Shown: positions 23,051 to 32,091 of the stretch, piece by piece
How the letters are laid out: each line of letters begins with the position of its first letter
How positions within the stretch are numbered: position 1 is the first letter of the stretch
Assembly: GCA_963277665.1 (NCBI GenBank)
Contig: OY728130.1
Location: forward strand, 1,368,204,393-1,368,268,392
Source: Viscum album
Taxonomy: Eukaryota; Streptophyta; Magnoliopsida; Santalales; Viscaceae
Reading direction: 5' to 3'
Length of the DNA: 64,000 nucleotides
The notes under the pieces: model-generated
The model's input: the letters and a program-made list of their open reading frames with translations, nothing else
Database searches by the model: none
What the model was told of the DNA's origin: nothing
Translations under genes and position numbers: made by a program

Positions 23051-24249
23051 ACCAAAATATATCAATAATACTCTCATACATGAGAATGAATGTGTGATTT
23101 CTCTAGAGAAACTAATTTTTCATACTGATCAGAGTGTTGTTCTACCTTGGCTATATGTATAAGAGTATACACCTGTACCTCTATATGTACCAGTCCAAAA
23201 ATATGAAGGAGGAGTTCTTCATTTGTTTCTAAGATGTAGTGACACTTTAGCAAAGTGTGCATAGGAATGCAGGCCTACACATTTTCTATCTCCATTATGT
23301 ACTAGAAGATATCTTTGATTGAAGTGGGGATATGTGATCAATTTTTTCCTCATTATTCCACTAAAATATATCAATGGACTTCATGAAATGGGTTAGGAAT
23401 ATGTTCCTCCCCCATGCTTTCTGCAAGAATATGCTCAAAGACTTATTCCGAGCAAGAAGGAATATGAGCCTTCGCAATAGCTATTTCTAGAATATGCTGC
23501 TGGAATTTTTCATTGGAAGTGGGGATATGATCCCACCCCCAGTTATCTAGAGATTTCCATGACCGATGTGTCTTACTTGTTTCCCGTCTATGGGTATTAT
23601 ATATAGAAATTTTTCGGGTGGTACCCTCAGTAGGAGATTGAAGGGTACCGATGAGTTGATGCTGGTGACAACGGTTGACAGGAGCCCTCCTCAGAGGCCC
23701 TTTAACTATAAGTGATACATAGTTGACTCCTTAATAAACATTTATTAGATACTGAAGGTGGTGATTTTAAAACTTCAGGGATAATATTTCGATGTGGTAA
23801 TGAGTTTCATTGACTTTATTATAGATTTCTTTATATGATAAGGACTCGTTGGTTTTAGTATTTGAAGAGCCACACAGGAAACATCTAGGGTCATGATCAT
23901 ACCATGCCAATGATATTCCAGAATCATTTCATTCTCCACTTGTCGCTGAAGGTTTTGGGTATGTGAAGTCATTCTGAGACCCGTAGGGGTTACAACTGTA
24001 GTTGATTTTCTAGAATGGACACTGGATGAAAACATTATCTTGGGCCATATTTTGTTTTTGTGAGTAGTATCTACAATAACAAAGATAACAAGGAACATGG
24101 AAACTGATTAATACATCATCATAGACATGATATGTGATCAATAAAGTATGAATGGGTAACAAAATTATCCTTTATTATTCCCCATATGTCCATTCTACTC
24201 ACGTGGTCTTGTCAATCAAAGGATGGACTTATTCATGAGAAGCCTAACT

Positions 24250-24767
24250 ATAGAGTATTAGTGATAAGATTTATGTCAAGTTCCCCACTTTTTGTGTGTG
24301 TAGGATATAAAAAAAAATGGCCTAACACATAGTAAACTAATCATTTTTTATTTGATAGATTCATATCAGGTTCATCATTTTTTTAGAAAAAGATATAACT
24401 AAGGTACATTTAGTTTGGCATGACAGTTGATTGTGGGGGGGTGGGGGTGTGAAATTCTTGCACAATCATTCCTGTCAGTTTCACTAATATTATTCTGAAT
24501 GGAAACTCCCAAGGGGTAAAACATCTATAACTGGGTATAGACATACTTTCCAAATTCAGGTGGTCATTTGGGGTTTCAAAACTAGTGGCACTTAAGAATT
24601 GACATTGTTCAAGAGGATGGGAGTTTGGGCTCATCACACCCTTTTGTGGGGAATTTTCTTCCTACTATGGGACTCTCTTATAGATTTAATATATGTTCAT
24701 GAATCTTTTCCTAATCCATATATGGGGCCAGTTACCTTAACACAATGATCATAGGATAAATCATTTT
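24250..24767 (-). other. Presumed G2 5' LTR fragment left of the Sirevirus
   Basis: The stretch is AT-rich with a G-run (gggggggtggggg near 24,430) and no coding content. It is called LTR only because it continues into 37,243-37,537, which carries the same hairpin motif as the G1/G2 LTR region. The boundary with the upstream region is a guess. Confidence 0.35.
24763..24767. repeat. Target-site duplication ATTTT, left copy
   Basis: ATTTT directly precedes TGTTGACC of the left LTR and is repeated directly after the right LTR. Five bp is the normal length for copia integration. Confidence 0.95.
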
Positions 24768-24974
24768 TGTTGACCTCACCTGTTTTGATAATCCCAATCA
24801 TGATTTAATATGTTTTGATAATGTTGATGTGTGCTTATAATTCTATATATATATATATGCTGAATATCAAAATAATTGTTGGAATATGTCAATAAATGCT
24901 TATCTATGTTTAATCATACTTTGACATAATTCTAACTCAATCTGGATATGTTTTTCATAGAACAAATAAGTGTT

Positions 24975-25490
24975 AAGTCACCGATAAGAAAAGGTAACTG
25001 ATATATAGAGCTACTGGTATGTATAAGTCCACTGGTAAGCACATGTCACTGATAGATCTAGTCTACCAATACAGATGATCTACTGGTATGAAGTCCACCA
25101 ATACAACATCCACCGATACAGACAACTACCGATAGAAGAAGAGCTACCGATAGAACAAGTCGACTGGTGTGCATAAGTCCACTAGTATGCACTTAATCAC
25201 TAGTACAAAACGGAGCTACCAGTATGCACAGGCTGCTGATACAAAAGTCTACCGATATGAGCTACCGTTACACCGGAGCTACTGTTAGAGTAAGTCTACT
25301 AGTATAATAAAGTATACCGCTATAAAGATCACTAATATAAAGAAGCTCACCGCAAGTCAAGTCTACCGATAGAAGTTCACTGATACAATGATCCACTGTC
25401 TGATACAAGGAGATACTGCTACAAGGAGTAACAACCACTGATACAATCTCACTATTATAAGGAGCTACCGATTGAAAACCAGTCACTGTT
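24975..25490. repeat. U3 array of short ACCGRT motifs, left LTR
   Basis: About 25-30 loosely spaced words such as ctaccgata, ccactggtatg, caccgataca and ctactggtat, usually 12-22 bp apart. Many fit the palindrome ACCGGT or its one-step CpG decay forms ACTGGT and ACCAGT. The array lies upstream of the TATA box, where enhancer-like repeats are expected. The right LTR has the same array at 35,550-36,055. Confidence 0.8.
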
Positions 25491-25644
25491 TCCCTAAAAT
25501 ATATTTCTATTTGTTTATTTAGCAACGATCATATTTGATGATTTTAATGCAATTAATGTTATTTAATGATAGTTTTTGGCATGTCAGGGAACCGTACCTC
25601 GTACCTATAAAAAGTTAATAATTCCCATTACCGGATTTGAAAGA

Positions 25645-25653
25645 TATAAAAGG
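25645..25653 (+). promoter_or_regulatory. TATA box, Sirevirus left LTR
   Basis: gaTATAAAAGGaaggac lies after the U3 motif array and is conserved in the right LTR. Transcription would start about 30 bp downstream, near 25,680. Confidence 0.75.
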
Positions 25654-26667
25654 AAGGACAAAGACAGTGCAAAAGCAGTGTGAAATAAAGGATGAAGAGT
25701 GCTGAAAAGTGGTGCATACACACAAGAAAGGCTACATCTATACTAGAAGAACACTAGACATACACAAAGACATTAATTCTATAAGATAACACAAGATTCA
25801 CCTTATCCAAGGAGAACTACAACGATCTCTTTATACACTCAAGCTGATCAAACTGAACTTGAAGAAAACGACCCTCTGTTTTTCAGACAAAAACCAGAGG
25901 AGGACTCATAAGCATTCCTGATCAATCAAAGGAGTCCAGAGATGCACTTCACATCATTAGAGCATTCTAAAACTCATATCTACTCTCTCAATGATTCTTT
26001 TATTTACATATTGAGCAGTGTGAATACTCTGTATATTTTATACACACACTGTCTCCTGTTCTAAACAGGAGGATTTATAAATCCTCACACAAAACTTCTA
26101 TAACTCTCTTGTATCCCACTGTGGATAGTGGTAGAGGTCAAGTAAGACCTGGACAGTTAGTGTTCTGTTTTTTTTTTCCCACGAAGAACTTTAGTAGAGG
26201 TCTTAGTACCTAGATAGTCTTTGTACTGTTGCTTACCCCGATCCAAGGTGTGGATCAAAATTTATATAAATTGTTTGAGAGGACTAAGTCTCGACTTGAG
26301 ACTGAACCTCTTGTTTTAAAACTGGTGTGCTTACTTATTTTGGTTTTCAACTATATTGAATATTCCGCTGCTAATTACTTTGAAAAATAAAATTGTTTTA
26401 AAGTTACTTTGATAGTTATTTTAGCAAGTGTTTGTAACTATTATAAATTAGTAGGTTAGTTTCAAAAGATAATTTAATCTTCTGATTAAATTAACTGAGA
26501 CTTAATAAATCATTTTAGAACCTAATCCAACCTTTACAGTTTTAAAAATTTACTACAGTTTAACTTTGTTTTTAATTGGGGGATTTTAATAGAAGTATTT
26601 TTAATAGAAATTTTTAATTGGTACTCAATTCACCCCCCCTCTTGAGTATCCACTCAGACCAACATTA

Positions 26668-26679
26668 GGTATCAGAGGA
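26668..26679 (+). other. Sirevirus primer-binding site (initiator tRNA-Met type)
   Basis: aggtatcagagg, 3 bp after the LTR end, matches the plant initiator-Met PBS consensus tggtatcagagc at 10 of 12 positions. Reverse transcription would be primed here. Confidence 0.85.
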
Positions 26680-26804
26680 TTGTGATTTATAAAGGATTTC
26701 CAAATACTCTATTTTTCAACTGTGATTTTAGTTGCATCTTAAAGATCTTAAATTTCTGTTAGTTTTAAATTTTATCTCTTTAAATCCTTTGCTAAAATCT
26801 GATT

Positions 26805-28560
26805 ATGGGTAATAGACTAGAAGGTGTTACTACTAATAGACCACCTTTCTTTAATGGTACAAATTATGCCCAGTGGAAACTTAAAATGAAAATTCATTTG
26901 GAGAGTATGGGATTTGATATCTGGACTACTATAGAGAGTCAATATAATATTCCAAAAACTTAAATAAATACTTGGGATGAACCTACTAAAACTGCTTATA
27001 ATAATAAATGTAAAGAAATTAATGCTCTATGCTGTGCTTTAGGTGATGAGGAATTTAATCGCATAACTGCTTGCAAAACTGCCTATGAAATTGGGGATAC
27101 CTTGGGTGTTTCTCATGAAGGAACAACCAATGTTAAATAAATGAGACTAAACACCTATACTATTAAGTATGATAATTTTAAAATGAAGTCTGATGAACCT
27201 ATCTCTGACATGTATCTCAGGTTCAATGAAATTTTCAACACTATGAACTCACTTGGAAAAGTTGTTCCTGCAAAGGAGAAGATTATGAGAATACTACGAT
27301 GTCTGCCAGAAATATAGAGAGGCACATCTGTTTCAATAAGAGAATCATGTGATATAAGTTCACTACCTGTTAAGGAAATAATTGGTAAGCTTATGATGTA
27401 TTAAGAAGAACTGAAGGTAAACAAGGAAGAAGATGATGAACCAAAAAGGAAGTCTGTAGCATTTAAGTCTACTGCCTCAAAGAGCAAGGATAAGGAGAAA
27501 GTTCACATATGTACTGAAAGCTCAAAAAGTGAAGATTCGGATTCTGATAGTGATGCTGAGATGGCTCAAATATCCAGGAGATTCAAGAAGTTCTATAGGA
27601 AGAAGAAATTATTCAGAAAATCGAATTATAAAGGAAAGTATGACAATAAAGGTCATTGGAAGAAGGACTGGAAAAAGCCTGATAAAAGTGATGACATTTT
27701 CTGTTATGAATGAAAAAGGAAAGGACATGTATAAGAAGACTGTACAAAGTTAAAGTTCAAGAAGAAACATGACTACAAGTATAATAATTATAATAAAGCT
27801 ATGAAAGAAACTTGGAGTGCTTCAAAATATAGTTCAAGTGATTCTGATTCTACTCAGGATGAGAAATCTCAAAAATCTAACTTGTGTTTTATGAAAAACA
27901 CATCTGAGGTAACATTAGATACTCCGGCTTTAGATTTATATTATTCTGGAGTTGATTCTGACTCTGAACCTGAAAATATGTATAGTGAAGAGTTGTTTGA
28001 ATATTTTAATATGCTAGAAGAAACCTGTAATGAGATTAAGGACAAGTATAAAGCTTTGAAGAAACAACATGATTTAACCAGCTCTATTAAATCTGCACTT
28101 GATATAGAAAAGGAAAATAATGTTCAATTACTTAAGGAAAATACTGAACTGAAATTTTCTAATGAGAAATTAAGGAAGGAATTAGAGAAATTCATGAATG
28201 GAAAGAATACTCTAACTCAAATGTTTGGTAAAAAAGTGGCACCAAAATATACCACTGGAATAGGCTATCATCCTGGAAAGCGACAGATTACTAAAACTAG
28301 ATTTATTCTGAAATCTGGATAGAATGCTATTAGTTCTAGTTCTGGAAATACATATGCTTCAACTAGTTATTCACATGGTTATAGATCAAATAAAGTTTAT
28401 CGTTCAAAATCCTTTGAATATATTGATTGTATGAGATCCATTAGACAAATTTGGGTACCAAAAGTTTTTCTTGCAACCTATCTAGACCCAAGAAGATCTG
28501 GGTACCAAAACCATTTTCTGTTTCAACCTGTTTTGTAGGAAACTTTCCTAAAAAGTTCCC
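26805..28560 (+). pseudogene. Sirevirus gag, one frame with in-frame stops
   Basis: The start ATG at 26,805 (MGNRLEGVTTNRPPFFNGTN, then YAQWKLKMKIHLES) fits the copia gag pattern PPxFNGxNYxxWKxxM. The frame runs without frameshift into pol, broken by stops at several points. A zinc knuckle is at 27,702-27,743, spaced as C-x2-C-x4-H-x4-C. Its second Cys is TGA and a residue before the last Cys is TAA, so the knuckle is broken. Before it comes a K/R-rich, serine-acidic stretch (SSKSEDSDSDSDAEMAQ). After it, 28,040-28,210 is a likely coiled coil (LEETCNEIKDKYKALKKQHD, then LLKENTELKFSNEKLRKELE), typical of the long Sirevirus gag. Gag would form the particle and package RNA. Confidence 0.9.
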
Positions 28561-28960
28561 ATAAGAAGGTATGGTACTTAGACAGTGGATGTTCAAGGAA
28601 TATGAATTGAGATTACTCATACTTCAAGAGTTTAATCAAAGTTGATGTAGGTCATGTCACCTTTGGCGATAATTCAAAAGGAAAGATCATCGGCTTAGGC
28701 CAGATTGGTAACACTGATTCAGTTTTAATTTCCAAAGTTTTATTTGTTGATGGACTTAAGTATAACCTATTATGTATTTCTCAGTTGTGTGATGATGGTT
28801 TCAATGTTAAATTTGATACTTATTCTTGTAATGTTTTTAATTTTAAAAATATTTTAGTTTTTTCTGCTTTGAGAAATGAAAATGTTTATGATGTTGATTT
28901 GAATTATTTGGATAAACAAAATGTTACTTGCTTAATTTCTATTCATAAAGAGTCTTGGAT
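28561..28960 (+). pseudogene. Sirevirus protease, same frame
   Basis: WYLDSGCSRNMN (catalytic Asp at 28,581-28,583) is the canonical copia protease start, WYLDSGCSRHM. It is followed by a stop, then VTFGDNSKGKIIGLGQIGN, VLFVDGLKYNLLCISQLCDD and SCNVFN, all in the expected order. The active-site D-S-G is intact. The premature stop after RNMN separates the active site from the rest. Just upstream, the IWVPK motif occurs once as QIWVPK and again, shifted, in tctgggtaccaaaa, a feature of the gag-protease junction in Sireviruses. Confidence 0.88.
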
Positions 28961-29900
28961 ATGACACAGAATATTAGGACAATGTAATGTTCATTCACTT
29001 AGAAAACTGACTAGGAATAACTTAGTTATAGACCTACCTCAACTTGAATTCCCAGCTGATAAAGTTTGTAATCCCTGTCAAAAGGGAAAGCAACATAAAG
29101 TTTCTTTTAAATCAAAGAAAGAAGTTTCAACTTCTCAACCTCTCGAGTTGGTTCACATGGATTTGTTTGGAACTTCTAGAGTTTCTAGTTTAAATGGGAA
29201 GCACTATGTCTATGTCTTAGTAGATGACTTTTCTAGATATACTTGGGTATACTTTTTAGCTCACAAAAGTGAATTTTGTTCTTACTTTATTAAGTATTCC
29301 AAGTCTGTAGAAAACCTTAGTGGAATCAAGATTAAGACCCTGAGAAGTGATCATGGTCGTGAGTTTAAAAATCATGAGTTTGAATCTTATTTCTCACACA
29401 ATGGCTATAATCATAACTTTTCTGCCCCTAGAACACCTCACCAAAATGGTGTAGTAGAAAGAATAAACAGAACCCTTCTAGAGATTTCAAGAACTATGCT
29501 TAATGAGTATGACCTGCCAATTTACTTTTGGGCTGAAGCTGTAAACACAGCTTGTTATATTATAAATAGAGTCTTAATTATACTTGTTCTAAAAAAGACC
29601 CCTTATGAATTGTGGAATAATAGGAAACCTAAGGTTAATTACTTTAGAGTTTTTGGTTGCAAAGTTTTTGTTCTCAATACTAAATATAATCTTAACAAAT
29701 TTGTATCCAAGAGTGGTGAAGGAATTTTTCATGGTTATTCATTAACTAGCAAAGCTTATAGAGTCTTTAACAAAAGAACCAAATGTGCGGAAGAATCTGT
29801 TCACATCAAGTTTGATAAAACTGATCCACATGAACCCAAATATTCCATTGAAAATCTTGAAGAATATTTGTCTGTTTTGAAACTTAATGATAAAATAAAT
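28961..29900 (+). pseudogene. Sirevirus integrase
   Basis: The zinc-binding part (about 28,975-29,110) shows LGQCNVHSLRKL (expected HxNxxxL), then VCNPCQKGKQHKVSFKSKK with its CxxC pair; the first His of the HHCC set is not clear after a TGA stop at 28,962. The core is open: VHMDLFGTSRV (first Asp), TLRSDHGREFKN (second Asp) and PHQNGVVERINRTLLE (Glu), so the D-D-E triad is intact. FWAEAVNTACYIINRV and KKTPYELWNNRKPKVNYFRV follow, then the C-terminal domain. This is the best-preserved domain of the element. Confidence 0.93.
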
Positions 29901-30179
29901 GAACCTGTTGTAAAGAAATCCAGTTCTGGAAACTTTCCAGAACCTGATTCTGTTGAATCAGAACCTAGAGAAGAACCTAAAATTTCTAGTCCTAACTTTA
30001 TTAGATCAACTAGGAATCTAAAGAATCATCCTTTAGATGCTGTTGTTGGTAATCTTGATAGAGGGACACAGACTAGAGATTCTCTAAGAAATCAGGTTGA
30101 ACATCAAGCCTTTATTTCAAAGTTAGAACCTAAAAATGTTAATGATGCAATCAATGATCAATTTTAGGTAATGGATATG

Positions 30180-31110
30180 AAAGAAGCATTAAATCAATTT
30201 GAAAGAAAAAAAGTTTGGGAATTAGTTGACAGACCTAAGGACACATTGACCATAGGCACTAAATGGGTTTTTAGAAACAAAGTTGATGAGTCTGGAAATA
30301 TAGTTAGAAATAAAGCTATGTTAGTTGCACAAGGGTATAGTCAAGAGGAAGGAATAGACTATGAGGAAACCTTTTCTCCTATATCTAGATTAAAAGCTAT
30401 AAGGATCCTACTTTCCTATGCCACTCATCTGAATTTCAAGTTATATCAAATGGATGTTAAAAGTGCTTTTTTAAATAGTTTTATAATTGAATATGTTTTT
30501 GTTGAACAACCGTCTGGATTTACGAATCCTCATTTTCCAAATCAAGTTTTCAATCTATCTAAAGTTTTATATGGTTTAAAACAATCTCCACGAGCTTGGT
30601 ATGATAGACTTAATAATTTTCTTATTTCAAAAGGTTTTACTGAAGGGATTGCTGACCCAACTCTTTTTATTAAAATAATTTCTAAAGATGTTTTGATAGT
30701 ATAAATCTATGTTGATGATATCATTTTTGTATCTTCTAAACATTCTTTATGTACTGACTTTTCAAAGAGTATTCAAAATAAATTTGAAATGAGTTTAATG
30801 GGAGAACTCAAATATTTTCTTGTATTTCAGGTTTTTTAAAATGAAAATGGTATTATTTTGAATCAAAGTAAATATACAAAGGATATTTTAAAACATTTTG
30901 GTTTGGATAGTATTAAGGAAAGTGATACTCCTATGAGTACTGTTTGTAAGTTTGATGGTGATGAAACTGGAAAACCAGTGGATCAAACCAACTACAGAGG
31001 TATGATTGGAAGCTTACTTTACCTTACTGCTAGTCGACCAGATATTATGTTTAGTGTGTGCATGTGCGCAAGATTTCAAGATAATCCAAAAGAATCTCAT
31101 TTTCTTTCTG
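30180..31110 (+). pseudogene. Sirevirus reverse transcriptase
   Basis: VWELVDRPKD and TIGTKWVFRNKVDESG open the RVT_2 domain. AMLVAQGYSQEEGIDYEETF, KLYQMDVKSAFLNS (motif A Asp), LYGLKQSPRAWYDRL and IYVDDIIFVSS (YVDD at 30,708-30,719, intact) follow, then LKYFL and NYRGMIGSLLYLTASRPDIM. In-frame stops occur at 30,165-30,167 (TAG where Trp is usual, before VMDMKEA), 30,702-30,704 (TAA for Gln just before IYVDD) and about 30,838. All are point mutations in one frame. Catalytic residues survive, but full-length product would need read-through of three stops. Confidence 0.93.
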
Positions 31111-31650
31111 TGAAAAGAATTTTCAAATATCTTAAACATACTAAAAATTTAGGTTTGTTTTATTCAAAAGGAAAATCTTTTGAATTAATGAGTTATTATG
31201 ATGCTGACTTTGCTGGTTGCAAGTTGGAAAAAAATGCACATCTGGAACATGTCATTTATTGGAAAATCCTTAGTATCTTGGTGTAGTAAGAAGCAGAATT
31301 CTGTTGCATTGTCTACTGCTGAAGCAGAGTATATAGCTGCTGGTAGTTTCCGTGCACAAATTCTGTGGATGAAACACACTCTTTTTTACTATGGATATCA
31401 ATTTAGACATTTATCTATTAAATTCGATAACACTAGTGCTATTATCATTTCAAAGAACCCTGTATCTCACTCTAAAACCAAACACATTGATGTAAGACAC
31501 CACTTTTTAAGAGATCATTACCAAAAAGGTGATATTACTCTTGAATTTATAGGTACTGAACATCAATTAGATGACATTTTCACCAAACCTTTAAGTTTGG
31601 ATAGGCTAAGTTACATTAGACATGAGTTAGGAATGATAGATCACCATTAG
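31111..31650 (+). pseudogene. Sirevirus RNase H, two 1-bp frameshifts
   Basis: SYYDADFAGCKLEKN (first catalytic Asp in DADFAG) is followed by two single-base deletions near 31,228 and 31,255 that move the reading frame. In the final frame it continues IGKSLVSWCSKKQNSVALST, AEAEYIAAGS (Glu), FDNTSAIIISKNPVSHSKTK and VRHHFLRDHY, to DIFTKPLSLDRL and the end LGMIDHH with TAG at 31,648-31,650. The C-terminus is of normal length for copia pol. The stop codon merges directly into the 15-bp tandem array that follows. Confidence 0.92.
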
Positions 31651-31885
31651 AAACCTCACTGTTAGAAACCTCACCATTAGAAACCTCACCGTTAGAAACC
31701 TCACCATTAGAAACCTAACTGTTAGAAACCTCACCATTAGAAACCTCACCGTTAGAAACCTCACCGTTAGAAATCTCACTATTATACCTCACCTGTATGG
31801 ACCTCACTATTATACCTCACCGGTATGGACCTCACCATCAGCGGACCTCATTGATAGATAAACCTCACTGTTAGGAATTCTCACT
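31641..31885 (+). repeat. 15-bp tandem array starting at the pol stop codon
   Basis: Unit aaacctcaccattag / aaacctcaccgttag, about eight copies at 31,651-31,770. It is preceded by tcaccattag, which is itself the His-His-stop end of pol, and followed by looser copies (aaatctcactattat, acctcaccggtatgg, acctcaccatcagcg) to about 31,885. Because the unit is 15 bp and ends in TAG, the pol frame meets a stop every five codons. The later part shares the word caccggtatg with the LTR U3 array. Confidence 0.93.
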
Positions 31886-32091
31886 GGTACGTATTATTGA
31901 TGGGTCGCGCTGTTTTCAATGTTTTTAATCTTTAGCCACCATAATATGTATTGTTTGTACTTATTATATTTTAATTATCTATTTTACAATTCCTAAATGA
32001 TAAAACACAAGTCTTAACCTCTATCGATCCACCTCGATCCCCTTACCTTCAAACCACTCTCAAACCTTAGAACCCTAAGCCTCGTGATTTA

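Larger units (their letters stand above)
20050..24250 (-). other. G2 upstream region, mostly unrecognised
   Basis: About 4.2 kb between gag and the presumed LTR. Short open blocks on the minus strand (20,577-20,392, 22,204-22,007, 23,262-23,074, 24,098-23,775, 24,637-24,410) have no recognisable domain. Two internal repeat sets lie here (20,769-21,010 and 22,371-23,050). By position it corresponds to the G1 upstream ORF region, but it is longer and I could not align the two by eye. It may hold the extra ORF of an Ogre-type element. Confidence 0.4.
13335..24767 (-). mobile_element. Tat/Ogre-like Ty3/gypsy element G2, decayed, minus strand
   Basis: From right to left this holds the start of the 5' LTR (about 24,250-24,767, continued at 37,243-37,537 beyond the Sirevirus), an upstream region, gag, protease, RT, RNase H, a second archaeal-type RNase H and integrase. 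The presence of two RNase H domains, the second of the FDGAY...GIVFVS type, is the hallmark of the Tat lineage, which includes Ogre. Frameshifts and stops are frequent throughout and RT has lost its catalytic motif. G2 is more decayed than G1, to which it is related in gag and protease. The Sirevirus insertion at 24,768 splits its right end. Confidence 0.85.
24768..26664 (+). repeat. Sirevirus left (5') LTR, 1,897 bp
   Basis: Begins TGTTGACCTCACC and ends CAGACCAACA. It contains a U3 array of ACCGAT/ACCGGT-like motifs (24,975-25,490), a TATA box at 25,645, a U5 with ttcacccccc (about 26,626-26,638), and ends 3 bp before the primer-binding match. A short (TA)n tract at about 24,845-24,860 is shorter than in the right LTR. 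Confidence 0.97.

Noticed and set aside
13335..24767. Endogenous pararetrovirus as alternative for the RT/RNase H sequences
   Set aside because: Integrase, LTR-like flanks and an archaeal-type RNase H are present, and no movement-protein or coat motif is seen; this is a Ty3/gypsy element.
31651..31780. Possible CRISPR-like array because of regular repeats
   Set aside because: Units are directly adjacent with no unique spacers and lie inside a plant retrotransposon.
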